Shown piece by piece: positions 8,619 through 20,505 of a stretch of DNA of 64,000 nt; within the stretch, counting starts at the first letter, position 1; each line of letters begins with the position of its first letter. Made by a program: the position numbers and the translations under genes. Location: positions 16,826 through 80,825 of the forward strand of contig WHUD01000003.1 of assembly GCA_009377385.1 (NCBI GenBank), in the 5' to 3' direction. The DNA is from Actinophytocola sp. Its GTDB lineage: Bacteria > Actinomycetota > Actinomycetes > Mycobacteriales > Pseudonocardiaceae. Below the pieces are notes generated by a model that was not told where the DNA came from, made no database searches, and saw only the letters and a list, made by a program, of their open reading frames with translations.

Positions 8619-10034
8619 CTACGACGCCAGTCCGAGGATCGTCATGATCCCGACGATCGTCTGCACCACCGGCAGACCGACGGCACCGGCGCTTTTGGCG
8701 TACTCGAGCAGTGCCAGCCCGGCGGCCTTGATACGGCCAGGACTCGGCTCGTCGCCGGTGACCTCCGCCTCGAACTCCCGCTGCGCGGCGACGACACCTG
8801 CCCGCAAGTTCGGATGCTGCTCGACGAGCGCCGAGGTTCTGGTCGCGAGCTCACTCAGTCGTGGGTCCACGGCCGACCTGTCCACCCAGAACGTGCCGCC
8901 GGATGCCCGTGACCCCGGTCCGAACGCACTGCCCAAGGCGTCGCCATGCACCGTGTAGCTGTCGCCCTCGGTCATACTGACCTGCCCTCCTGACCCGACG
9001 TGGATCGTCAGGTATCGGCCCGGTTCCGGTGCGGTCGATTGTTCCATCATCCGATCGAGCAACCGCACGATGCCGAGGCTTTCCTTGCGCAACTCGCCGC
9101 GAAGATCGTCGATGACGTCCGGCGACGCCAACGACTCGATCCATTGCGCCCGACGCAACAGCGGGCCCTGGTCGATGCCGAACCGCTTCGGTTTCGCCAG
9201 CACCTTCAACTGTCGCGCCAGGTAGTCGCGCAGCAATGTCGGGTCGAACCGTGCCGCGTCCTGGCGCCATGCGCGCAACACGTTCCGCAGCGCCTCCCGC
9301 TCGGTGTGGAGTCGCCAGAGGTGGCCACGAATCTGCCTGACCCTGGCGACGTCGCAGCCCGGCTGCACCGACACCGCCCACACCGGAATCCTGCTGCCAC
9401 CGACCCAGGCGTCCGAACCGGTGAACGATGCGCCGTCGGTCGCTGCGATCGTCGCGGCACATTCCGTGCGCGTCGGTCCCTCAAGCATCACCATCGGTGT
9501 GCCCGGCTGCAGCAGTTCGGTGTGGACAGTCGCGCCTTCCGTCGTGGTCACGATCGCCAGCCGCTGGGCCACCCTGGTCCCTGCCGCCGCCAGCGCGAGG
9601 GGTTTGCCGTGGTCCGGCACGCCGATCGGAAGCATCGCGACCGTCGACGGCAGCTCAAGGGCTTTCGCCGTGGAGTCCTGCCGCCATCGCAGGTGGACGC
9701 CGACGTCGAGCCGCAGCGCGACCTCGCCGACGTAGAGCCTGCGATACTGCGGCGTGACCCTGACGTCGACGGTGTCCGACGCGCTCGGCGGCGGCAGGCG
9801 AATCAGCCCACGCGCGTCGCAGAACGCCCGCTCACCCGACCAGTCACGAATGGTGCCACGGGGCCGGTCCCGCACCATGCCCACCGCACGGACGAACTCT
9901 CTGACCGGTATCGGGTCCGGCCAGCTCGGCCGGGACAGCCGTGCGGTGGGGAACGCGACCAACTGCCGCAGATCCGCCATCGGCAACTGCACCACGCTGA
10001 ATCGCCGGGACACCCGAGACCGCCGCTGCGCCAT
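8619..10034 (-). CDS. Uncharacterised protein with C-terminal hydrophobic segment (possible conflict-system effector)
   Basis: ~471 aa from ATG at 10034; no family recognised; C-term GDSYTVHGDALGSAFGPGSRASGGTF...IKAAGLALLEYAKSAGAVGLPVVQTIVGIMTILGLAS. Confidence 0.7.
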   Translation of the reverse strand: MAQRRSRVSRRFSVVQLPMADLRQLVAFPTARLSRPSWPDPIPVREFVRAVGMVRDRPRGTIRDWSGERAFCDARGLIRLPPPSASDTVDVRVTPQYRRLYVGEVALRLDVGVHLRWRQDSTAKALELPSTVAMLPIGVPDHGKPLALAAAGTRVAQRLAIVTTTEGATVHTELLQPGTPMVMLEGPTRTECAATIAATDGASFTGSDAWVGGSRIPVWAVSVQPGCDVARVRQIRGHLWRLHTEREALRNVLRAWRQDAARFDPTLLRDYLARQLKVLAKPKRFGIDQGPLLRRAQWIESLASPDVIDDLRGELRKESLGIVRLLDRMMEQSTAPEPGRYLTIHVGSGGQVSMTEGDSYTVHGDALGSAFGPGSRASGGTFWVDRSAVDPRLSELATRTSALVEQHPNLRAGVVAAQREFEAEVTGDEPSPGRIKAAGLALLEYAKSAGAVGLPVVQTIVGIMTILGLAS

Positions 10035-10131
10035 GCTCCGAGGGTAGGGCACATCGGACGCGCACACGGCATCCCCGGACAAACCTCTGGGATGCCGCCC
10101 GCGTGGCCCCAACGGGCCCAATACCCGTCAA

Positions 10132-10203
10132 GGTCGCTGGAGGGATTTGCACCCTCGACCTCTCGGTTGTGAGCCGAGCGTTCGACTGCTGAACTTCAGC
10201 CGT
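10132..10203 (-). other. tRNA-like sequence (Val CAC anticodon position), degenerate
   Basis: Reverse strand folds as D-arm GTTC/GAAC, anticodon arm CTCGG-CTCACAA-CCGAG, T-arm GAGGG-TGCAAAT-CCCTC; acceptor pairs at only 4/7 positions; T8, G18G19 and T55 not conserved. Confidence 0.5.
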
Positions 10204-10294
10204 GCGGACACGTACCGGGAGTCCGCAACCACCGGCACGCTGCCACACCGGCGGACGGCGCGGCAGTCGGATCGTAGCAGGATTCGAGGCCCGG

Positions 10295-11284
10295 TCACAC
10301 CGATGTCGCGGCGCGGCCATACCGCTCGGCGAGCTCCCGCAGGCACGCCACCAGCTCCGGCGGATCGATCACCGTGAAGTCCACCCCGAGCAGCCCGAGG
10401 TACACCGCCAGCGTCTCGACGCTGTCCGCGCCCGTGTCTAGCACGCAGATGTCCGCGTCGACTGCTTCCACCGTGCCAACCGCCGGGGTGATCCGCTCCG
10501 CCACAACGGACGCGGTCGCGTGCACTGTCACCCGCGCCCGGTAGCGCCAGGCGGCAGCGGACACCCGGCGCGAGACGTACGCAGCAACGTCGCCGTCGGG
10601 CAGCTCGCGCGGAGTGAACCGCGGTCCGTACGGCACGCGCGGCGGCGACATCCGGTCCACCCGGAAGGTCCGCCATGCCTGCCGGTCGACGTCGAAGGCA
10701 ACCAGGTACCAGCGGCGTCCCCAGCTCACCACCCGATACGGCTCCGCCCGGCGCAACTCCGCACCGCCCCGGTGGTCGGTGTAGTCGAACCGGAGCTGCT
10801 CCTGGCCCCGGCACGCGGCCGTGAGCGTTGTCAGCAGGTCGGCGTCAACGGCGGGCGCCACTGTGTCCGGCGGCACCGGCACGGTGTACGCCTGCAACGC
10901 GGCGAGCCTGCGACGCAGCCGCGACGGCAGCACCTGCTCCAGCTTGGCCAGCGCCCGCAACGACGACTCCTCGATCCCGGCGACGCTGCCCGCGGTGGCA
11001 CCGGCTCGCAGGCCAACCGCGACCGCGACGGCCTCGTCGTCGTCCAGCAGCAGCGGCGGCAGCGTCGCGCCTGCGCCGAGCCGGTAGCCGCCAACCGCGC
11101 CTCTGGTGCCATGCACCGGATAACCGAGGCCACGGAGGCGTTCGACGTCGTTGCGCACCGTCCTCGGGCTCACGCCAAGGCGTTCCGCGAGTTCCGCCCC
11201 CGTCCAGTCGCGCGGTGTCTGCAGCAGGGACAGCAACCGGAGCAGCCGCGCCGATGTTTCCAACATGGTTCCAGTCTGCAGCAC
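10295..11284 (-). CDS. HTH-WYL-domain transcriptional regulator (YafY family)
   Basis: RLLRLLSLLQTPRDWTGAELAERLGVSPRTVRNDVERLRGLGYPV...EPYRVVSWGRRWYLVAFD. Confidence 0.9.
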   Translation of the reverse strand: MLQTGTMLETSARLLRLLSLLQTPRDWTGAELAERLGVSPRTVRNDVERLRGLGYPVHGTRGAVGGYRLGAGATLPPLLLDDDEAVAVAVGLRAGATAGSVAGIEESSLRALAKLEQVLPSRLRRRLAALQAYTVPVPPDTVAPAVDADLLTTLTAACRGQEQLRFDYTDHRGGAELRRAEPYRVVSWGRRWYLVAFDVDRQAWRTFRVDRMSPPRVPYGPRFTPRELPDGDVAAYVSRRVSAAAWRYRARVTVHATASVVAERITPAVGTVEAVDADICVLDTGADSVETLAVYLGLLGVDFTVIDPPELVACLRELAERYGRAATSV

Positions 11285-11310
11285 TATTAGGAACGAACTC
11301 TGCCTAATAG
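11284..11310. promoter_or_regulatory. Inverted repeat CTATTAGG-N11-CCTAATAG in divergent promoter region
   Basis: Perfect 8-bp arms between WYL regulator and epoxide hydrolase. Confidence 0.55.
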
Positions 11311-11328
11311 CCGCCTAAGGTCGTCGTC

Positions 11329-12417
11329 ATGACAAACACAACGCAGATCCGCCCCTTCCGCATCGATGTCCCGCAGGCCGACCTGGACGACCTCGCCGAC
11401 CGGCTCGCCCGTACCCGCTGGACCGACGAGATCCCCGGCTCGTCGTACGGCGTCGCGCTCGACCGCGTCCGCAAGCTGGCGGAGTACTGGCGCGACGGCT
11501 ACGACTGGCGCGCGTTGGAGGCGAGGCTCAACTCATACCCGCAGTTCACCACCGAGATCGACGGCCAGAACGTCCACTTCCTGCACGTCCGCTCGCCGCA
11601 GCCGGACGCGCTGCCGCTGATCCTCACCCACAGCTGGCCCGGCTCCGTCGTCGACTATCTTGACGTCATCGAGCCGCTGACCGAGGCCGGTTTCGATCTG
11701 GTCATCCCGTCCATCCCCGGATTCGGCTTCTCCGGCCCGACCACCGAGCAGGGCTGGAGCCGCTACCGTGTCGCGACGGCGTGGGCGGAGCTGATGCGCA
11801 GGCTCGGCTACGACCGCTACGGCGCTGTCGGCAACGACGCTGGCTCGCTGATCTCGCCCGAGGTCGGCAGGGTCGATCCGGAGCACGTCGTCGGCGTGCA
11901 CGTGACGCAGATCTTCTCGTTCCCGTCAGGCGATCCTGCCGAGTTCGAGGGACTATCGGACGACGAGCTCGCCGCACTGGAGCACCTGAAGTGGTTCTGG
12001 GAGACCATGGGTGCGTTCAACCAGTTGCAGTCCCAGCAGCCGCAAACCCTGGCGCACGCGCTCGCGGACTCGCCGGTCGGCCTGCTCGGCTGGAACGCAC
12101 AGCTCTTCGACGAGGACCTGGACGACGACTTCGTGCTCACCAATGTGACGCTGTACTGGCTCACCCGCACGGCAGGGTCGTCAATCCGGTTCTACTACGA
12201 GGACGACAAGGCCGATGCGCCGAGCGGACAGACGACGGTGCCGATCGCCTTGGCGGCGTCACGCAACGACTTCCAGTCCATCCGGAGGTTCGCCGAGCGC
12301 GACCACGCGAACATCGCGTCGTGGCAGGTCTACGACGATGGCGGGCACTACACGGCGCACCAGGCACCGGGCGTCCTCGCCGCCGACATAGCGGCGTTCT
12401 TCGGCTCGCTGCGCTAG
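11329..12417 (+). CDS. Epoxide hydrolase (alpha/beta hydrolase with EHN domain)
   Basis: RPFRIDVPQADLDDLADRLARTRW...HSWPGSVVDYLDVIEPL...GAVGNDAGSLIS. Confidence 0.92.
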   Translation: MTNTTQIRPFRIDVPQADLDDLADRLARTRWTDEIPGSSYGVALDRVRKLAEYWRDGYDWRALEARLNSYPQFTTEIDGQNVHFLHVRSPQPDALPLILTHSWPGSVVDYLDVIEPLTEAGFDLVIPSIPGFGFSGPTTEQGWSRYRVATAWAELMRRLGYDRYGAVGNDAGSLISPEVGRVDPEHVVGVHVTQIFSFPSGDPAEFEGLSDDELAALEHLKWFWETMGAFNQLQSQQPQTLAHALADSPVGLLGWNAQLFDEDLDDDFVLTNVTLYWLTRTAGSSIRFYYEDDKADAPSGQTTVPIALAASRNDFQSIRRFAERDHANIASWQVYDDGGHYTAHQAPGVLAADIAAFFGSLR

Positions 12418-12432
12418 CCAGCCCGCCAACGT

Positions 12433-12470
12433 TGAGGCGTTCGGGCGATACGGACCGCCCGAACGCCTCA
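12433..12470. terminator. Hairpin TGAGGCGTTCGGGCG-N8-CGCCCGAACGCCTCA
   Basis: Perfect 15-bp stem between convergent genes. Confidence 0.7.
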
Positions 12471-12509
12471 TGATCCACCCGCACCGACCGACGCAGGCGG
12501 CCCTGCACC

Positions 12510-13088
12510 TCACGACCGCGGCGCCAGCACCAGCCGGGTCCCCCGCGGCGGCCTCCGGAGCACCTGCGCTGAGTGCCACCCGCGCAACCGCCCGGTGTCG
12601 CGCAGCACGTCCTCGATCGCGCGCGCGTGGCGCACGTGGCGCGCGAACGAGCGCGGGCGGCTCACCCGACCGCGCCCCACCTGCGCGCGGTAGGCGTCAT
12701 CGGGGTCGACGCTGATCCACACCAGCCGCCGGGTGCGCCGGGAAAGCATCCCGATCAGGATCAGCAGCGCCCTGGTGCGCCAGCACGTCGCGGGCAGGTG
12801 TGCGATGACCGGACCGGCAAAGCTCATCGCCGCCCGCAGGATCCGCCACCGGTGAACGAGATGCACCACCGGCCGGTACCAGCGGTAGGACAGCCACGCG
12901 GGGACCACTTCGGACAGTCGACGCGCGACGTGTTCTGAGTCGATAACGGCCGCGCCAGCACGATTGTCCGCTTCGTGCAAGACAGTGCTCTTGCCCGCTC
13001 CGGGAATGCCCGCCACGACGACCAGGTCGTTCGTCGCGAGCACCAGGCGTAATGCGTCCGAGGGCGCGTGGCTCACCAGTGCGGTCAT
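12510..13088 (-). CDS. P-loop AAA/zeta-toxin-like kinase family ATPase
   Basis: LVVVAGIPGAGKSTVLHEAD Walker A; ~192 aa from ATG at 13088. Confidence 0.75.
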   Translation of the reverse strand: MTALVSHAPSDALRLVLATNDLVVVAGIPGAGKSTVLHEADNRAGAAVIDSEHVARRLSEVVPAWLSYRWYRPVVHLVHRWRILRAAMSFAGPVIAHLPATCWRTRALLILIGMLSRRTRRLVWISVDPDDAYRAQVGRGRVSRPRSFARHVRHARAIEDVLRDTGRLRGWHSAQVLRRPPRGTRLVLAPRS

Positions 13089-13142
13089 ACCGGCACCAAC
13101 GCGCGCTGTCCATCCCCCGGTTCCCGTCCGGGGTATGAAAAA

Positions 13143-13192
13143 TCCCTCCCCTCGCGTCGGTGGCGGGTGATCACCGACGCGAGCGGGAGGGA
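13143..13192. terminator. Long hairpin TCCCTCCC-CTCGCGTCGGTG ... CACCGACGCGAG-C-GGGAGGGA
   Basis: 20-bp stem with a single bulge; downstream of aceB. Confidence 0.6.
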
Positions 13193-13209
13193 CGTCTACC
13201 CGGCCACTA

Positions 13210-13243
13210 CCGGCATGTGCACGTCGGGGTGCGCACATGCCGG
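13210..13243. terminator. Hairpin CCGGCATGTGC-N12-GCACATGCCGG
   Basis: Perfect 11-bp arms just downstream of the malate synthase stop. Confidence 0.65.
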
Positions 13244-13293
13244 CAGCGACTGTGGAACACAGCGTCCCGAGCGGGGGACACGGCGCTCCGAGG

Positions 13294-14910
<1,617 letters not shown>

Positions 14911-15035
14911 GGTCGTCCCTTCGAGTTGGACACTGTGGACACTGTGGACGCTGAAGTTGATGGTTAGGGCCCTGAGCGGGTGGTGCGGGCGACGGGAGGC
15001 CGCCCGCACCACTCACCGCGCGCCGGGGACGCTGA

Positions 15036-16322
<1,287 letters not shown>

Positions 16323-16384
16323 CCGATCTCCAGTGATCTTGTCTTTTTAGCTTGGCGCGAGGTGCGCAGACACGGACCAAGCTC

Positions 16385-16401
16385 GAAGGTTGCAAAGGTT
16401 G
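16385..16401. promoter_or_regulatory. Direct repeat AGGTTGC-AA-AGGTTGC upstream of aceA
   Basis: Located in the aceA/regulator divergent intergenic region. Confidence 0.4.
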
Positions 16402-16461
16402 CTATCCCGTATCTGCTTGCCATGACCATTGCATAAGCTGCAAGAATCGCGCTACCAAGCG

Positions 16462-16473
16462 AATTTGCAAATT
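16462..16473. promoter_or_regulatory. RamB-like operator palindrome AATTTGCAAATT
   Basis: Perfect 12-bp palindrome containing TTTGCAAA, the core described for RamB sites in Corynebacterium. Confidence 0.55.
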
Positions 16474-16589
16474 TCTGTGAACGATCGGTAGCATCCTGCG
16501 AAGGCTGCGAAGACGTCGATCGCGATGACGATCAAACAACGCCGAAACGCAGGCTTAACCTGAAGAAACTCCGGGTAGAGAGGCCCTTC

Positions 16590-18017
16590 ATGGAGAAAAC
16601 CTTCGCCGGGGCGAAGCTCAGGCACCTCCGCGAGAGCCGCCAGATGAGTCAAGCGGATCTCGCGAGAGTGTTGGAGATCTCACCAAGCTATCTGAACCAA
16701 ATCGAACATAACGCTCGGCCGCTCACGGTCCCGGTGCTGTTGCGCATCACGCAGGCGTTCGGAGTCGATGCCGAGTTCTTCGCCAGCAACGACACCGCCC
16801 GGCTGGTCGCCGACGTCCGCGAAGCGCTGCTGGACGAGTCGGTGAACGCTGACATCAGCTTGGGCGAGCTGAACGACCTCGCCACGAATATGCCGAGCCT
16901 CGCGACGGCGCTGGTCAAGCTGCACCGGCGGTACCGGGACGCGGTGGAGAACACCGCCGCGCTGGTCACCGAGGACGGCAGGGGCACCCACGGCAGCACC
17001 GCCGCTCCGCTGCCCCACGAGGAGGTCCGCGACTTCTTCTACGAGCGGGAGAACTACGTCGCCGAGCTGGACGAACGCGCCGAGCGGATGTCGCTCGACA
17101 TGAACCTGCGCCGGGGCGATCTGCGCAACGCGCTGCGGGAGAAGCTCGCCGACGTCTACGGCGTCATCGCCACGACGGAGGGCATCGACGAGTCCACCGG
17201 CGAGCAGCACCGCTACGAGCCGGACGCCAAGGTGCTGCGCATGGCGCCCAGTCTGCGGGTCGGGCAGCAGGCGTTCCGGATGGCATCGCAGATCGCGCTG
17301 CTTGAGTACTCTGAACTGATCAACGAGCTGGCCGACTCCTGGGCGTTCTCCGGGCCAGCCGCGCGCTCGCTGGCCAGGGTCGGGCTGGCGAACTACTTCG
17401 CAGGCGCGCTGATCCTGCCGTACACCGCGTTCCACACCACCGCCGAGCGCTACCGCTACGACATCGAACGGCTCTGTGACCACTTCGGCGTCGGCTTCGA
17501 GACGGTGTGCCACCGGCTGTCGACGTTGCAGCGGCCGAAGCAGCGCGGCGTGCCGTTCTCGTTCGTGCGGGTCGACCGGGCGGGCAACATGTCGAAGCGG
17601 CAGTCGGCAGCCGGGTTCCACTTCTCGCGGGTCGGCGGGTCCTGCCCACTGTGGAACATCTACGAGGCGTTCGCATCGCCTGGCAAGATCCTCACCCAGG
17701 TCGCCGAGATGCCGGACGGCAAGAAGTACTTCTGGGTGGCGCGCACGGTGTCACGCAATATCGGCGGCTACGGCAAGCCGGGCAAGATCTTCTCGGTCGG
17801 CCTCGGCTGCGAGCTGCGGCACGCCCGCAGGCTGGTGTACTCCACCGGGCTCGACCTTGACGACAGCTCGGCGGCCACCCCGATCGGCATGGGTTGCAAA
17901 GTCTGCGAACGGCAGGCCTGCCCGCAGCGGGCGTTCCCCACGATCGGCAAGCACCTCACCGTCGACGAGAACACGTCGACGTTCGTGCCGTATCCGGCGG
18001 TGCCGAAGGAGGAGTGA
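16590..18017 (+). CDS. ramB: XRE-family short-chain fatty acid regulator (RamB/Rv0465c-like)
   Basis: FAGAKLRHLRESRQMSQADLARVLEISPSYLNQIEHNARPLTVPVLLRITQAF; divergent from aceA; 475 aa. Confidence 0.88.
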   Translation: MEKTFAGAKLRHLRESRQMSQADLARVLEISPSYLNQIEHNARPLTVPVLLRITQAFGVDAEFFASNDTARLVADVREALLDESVNADISLGELNDLATNMPSLATALVKLHRRYRDAVENTAALVTEDGRGTHGSTAAPLPHEEVRDFFYERENYVAELDERAERMSLDMNLRRGDLRNALREKLADVYGVIATTEGIDESTGEQHRYEPDAKVLRMAPSLRVGQQAFRMASQIALLEYSELINELADSWAFSGPAARSLARVGLANYFAGALILPYTAFHTTAERYRYDIERLCDHFGVGFETVCHRLSTLQRPKQRGVPFSFVRVDRAGNMSKRQSAAGFHFSRVGGSCPLWNIYEAFASPGKILTQVAEMPDGKKYFWVARTVSRNIGGYGKPGKIFSVGLGCELRHARRLVYSTGLDLDDSSAATPIGMGCKVCERQACPQRAFPTIGKHLTVDENTSTFVPYPAVPKEE

Positions 18018-18054
18018 GCCCTGCTTGCAGGGGCGAACTATCAGACACTGCAGG

Positions 18055-18801
18055 TCAGTGCTCGTCGAGGGTCCGCTGCAGGGCGGCATTGGCCTTGCGG
18101 GCCATGTCGGCGACGGCTTCCCTGCGTGCCCGGTCGGCCTCGTAGGCGTCCCGCCGGTCGCGGAGGACCTTCGCCGGGATGCCCGCCGCGATGGCGTAGT
18201 CAGGGACGTCGCCCTTGACCACGGCGTGCGCGCCGAGCACGCAGCCGCGCCCGACCCTGGTGCCCTTGGTGACGGTCACCTTGGTGCAGATCCAGGTGTC
18301 AGGGCCGATCCGTACCGGGGCCTTGACGATGCCCTGGTCCTTGATCGGCAGGTTGATGTCGGTGGTGACGTGGTCGAAGTCGCAGATGTAGACCCAGTCG
18401 GCCACCAGCGTCGCCGCGCCCATCTCGATGTCGAGGTAACAGTTGATGACGTTCTGCCGCCCGAAAACGGCCTTGTCGCCGATGCGCAGCGAGCCCTCGT
18501 GGCAGCGGATGGCGTTGCCGTCGCCGATGTGCACCCAGCGGCCGATCTCCAGCCGCCCGTACCCGGCGCGGGCGTGCAGCTCGACGTCCTTGCCGAGGAA
18601 CACCATGCCGCGCAGGATCACGTGCGGGTTGGCGATGCGGAACTTGAGCAGCCGCCAGTACCTCACGAGGTACCAGGGCGTGTACGCCCGATTGCGCAGC
18701 ACCCAGCGCAGCGAGTCCCTGGTCAGGAACTTCGCCTGTCGCGGATCGTGGCGGTTCGCCCGCCACGCCTTCACCCGGTGCACCACCGGCGAACCCCACA
18801 T
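18055..18801 (-). CDS. Left-handed beta-helix acyltransferase (Rv3034c-like)
   Basis: WVHIGDGNAIRCHEGSLRIGDKAVFGRQNVINCYLDIEMG... hexapeptide repeats; GAHAVVKGDVPDYAIAAGIPAKVL. Confidence 0.88.
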   Translation of the reverse strand: MWGSPVVHRVKAWRANRHDPRQAKFLTRDSLRWVLRNRAYTPWYLVRYWRLLKFRIANPHVILRGMVFLGKDVELHARAGYGRLEIGRWVHIGDGNAIRCHEGSLRIGDKAVFGRQNVINCYLDIEMGAATLVADWVYICDFDHVTTDINLPIKDQGIVKAPVRIGPDTWICTKVTVTKGTRVGRGCVLGAHAVVKGDVPDYAIAAGIPAKVLRDRRDAYEADRARREAVADMARKANAALQRTLDEH

Positions 18802-18924
18802 CGACGTCACGATTGCACGGTATCCGACGTGGTCAGGAGCCCGCTGACTCGCCCGGCCACCGGCAGATGACCATAGCGAGAGCACGCCAGCGAGCATCGG
18901 CCGAACAATGGCAGGATCACGGTC

Positions 18925-19890
18925 ATGACCCGGCTGATCATCGACACCGACCCCGGCGTTGACGACGCCATCGCGATCGCTATCGCCGCGCTGAGCCCCG
19001 ACACCGACCTGCTGGGGGTGACCACCGTGTACGGCAACGTCGGGCTGGCGAAGACCACCCGCAACGCGCTGCGCCTCCTGGAGCTGTGCGGGCGGGACGA
19101 CGTCCCGGTCGCGGCGGGTGCCGCCATGCCGCTGGTGCATCCACAGAAGCGGCGCGACAGTACCGCGCACGGTGACGACGGGCTGTCCGGGCACGCGGAC
19201 GTGTTGCCGGAGCCGTCGCGGGACGCCGTGGCGGGTGGCGCTGTCGGGCTCATGGCGTCGCTGCTGGAGCAGTCCGAGGAGCCGGTGACGATCGCGCCAA
19301 TCGGCCCGCTGACCAACATCGCCGTCCTGCTGGCGGCGTATCCGCACCTCAAGCCGAAGATCGAACGCCTGGTGATCATGGGTGGCGCGCTCGAAGGTGG
19401 CAACGTCTCCGCTCGCGCCGAGTTCAACGTCTGGAGCGACCCGGAGGCCGCCCGGCGGGTGCTGGTCGAGGAGGACGTCCCGAGCGTGCTTGTGCCGATG
19501 GATCTGACCTACCGCTGCGCCGTCGACACGGCGTGGCTGGAGCGGCTGGCCGCGTCCGGGCACGTCGGCGAGGCGCTGCGTGCGCTCACCCCAGACTACG
19601 TCCGGCACTACACCGGCGCGCTGGGCTGGCCCTGCATGGTGGTCCACGACGCGGTGGCCATCGTCGAGGCGATCACACCGGGAACGCTGGCCACGGAGTC
19701 GCTGCCAGTGGACATCGAGTGCTCGTTCGGGCCGTCCCGTGGCGCGGTGATCGCAGACCGCCGCAGGCAAGCGCAGATCGACGACACCGTGGCGCTCGAC
19801 GGCAACCGGGTCGACGTCGCCGTCGACACGGACATCGACCAACTTCGCGCGGTGTTGCTCGACGGCATCACAGAGAAGAGGGAGATATGA
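18925..19890 (+). CDS. Inosine-uridine preferring nucleoside hydrolase
   Basis: RLIIDTDPGVDDAIAIAIAALSPDTDLLGVTTVYGN. Confidence 0.93.
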   Translation: MTRLIIDTDPGVDDAIAIAIAALSPDTDLLGVTTVYGNVGLAKTTRNALRLLELCGRDDVPVAAGAAMPLVHPQKRRDSTAHGDDGLSGHADVLPEPSRDAVAGGAVGLMASLLEQSEEPVTIAPIGPLTNIAVLLAAYPHLKPKIERLVIMGGALEGGNVSARAEFNVWSDPEAARRVLVEEDVPSVLVPMDLTYRCAVDTAWLERLAASGHVGEALRALTPDYVRHYTGALGWPCMVVHDAVAIVEAITPGTLATESLPVDIECSFGPSRGAVIADRRRQAQIDDTVALDGNRVDVAVDTDIDQLRAVLLDGITEKREI

Positions 19891-20369
19891 CCGACCGGCG
19901 ACTGGTGATCCTGCGACACGCGAAGTCGGGTTGGCCGGAGGGCGTGTCCGACATCGAGCGTCCGCTGGCAGAGCGTGGCGAACGCGACGCCCCCGCCGCG
20001 GGGCGATGGCTCGCGGAGAACCTGGGGACCATCGACATGGCGCTGTGCTCCCCCGCCACTCGCGCCCGCGAGACCTGGACCCTGGCCGCTGGCGAGCTGG
20101 CCGCGACCCCAGACACGCGCTACGACGACCGGATCTACGACGCATCCCCCGGCGACCTGCTTGCCGTGGTGCAGGACATCGACGACGACGTCGAGACAGC
20201 GGTGCTGATCGGGCACAACCCCGGGCTGTCGCAGCTCGTGACAGCGCTCGCCGGGGAACCGCACGAGCTGAAGACGTCGGGGATCGTGGTGCTGACGTGG
20301 TCGGGCGACTGGACCGACGCCGGGAGCGTGCCGGTGACGCTGACGGAGACGACCAAGCCGAGAGGCTAG
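19887..20369 (+). CDS. SixA-like histidine phosphatase family protein
   Basis: RLVILRHAKSGWPEGVSDIERPLAERGERDAPAAGRWL; 4-bp overlap with nucleoside hydrolase. Confidence 0.9.
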   Translation: MTDRRLVILRHAKSGWPEGVSDIERPLAERGERDAPAAGRWLAENLGTIDMALCSPATRARETWTLAAGELAATPDTRYDDRIYDASPGDLLAVVQDIDDDVETAVLIGHNPGLSQLVTALAGEPHELKTSGIVVLTWSGDWTDAGSVPVTLTETTKPRG

Positions 20370-20502
20370 CGCCTGTCGAGGCTGTCGAGGAGGTCCAGCA
20401 CCCGTTTCAGCACCAGGTCCGCCGCCGCGGGGAGCCGCGCGGCGATGTCAACGCAGCCCGGTGTCAGCCTTGGGCGTGGTGGAAGAAGAGGATCTCGGCC
20501 AT
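20368..20502 (-). pseudogene. Dienelactone hydrolase remnant (N-terminal and C-terminal ends only, frameshifted)
   Basis: MAEILFFHHAQG then +frame LTPGCVDIAARLPAAADLVLKRVLDLLDSLDRR; resembles DLH family ends. Confidence 0.5.
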
Positions 20503-20505
20503 GGG

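Noticed and set aside
10167-10173. tRNA-His on the plus strand (GTG in anticodon-like loop)
   Set aside because: Only the minus-strand reading gives correctly ordered D and T arms; the plus strand lacks a T-loop.
10128-10814. 228-aa minus-strand ORF spanning the tRNA-like sequence
   Set aside because: Alternate frame of the WYL regulator running through the tRNA-like region; not a plausible protein.
18055-20145. 696-aa minus-strand ORF
   Set aside because: Only the C-terminal ~249 aa (from ATG at 18801) is protein-like; the rest is antisense to the nucleoside hydrolase and phosphatase genes.
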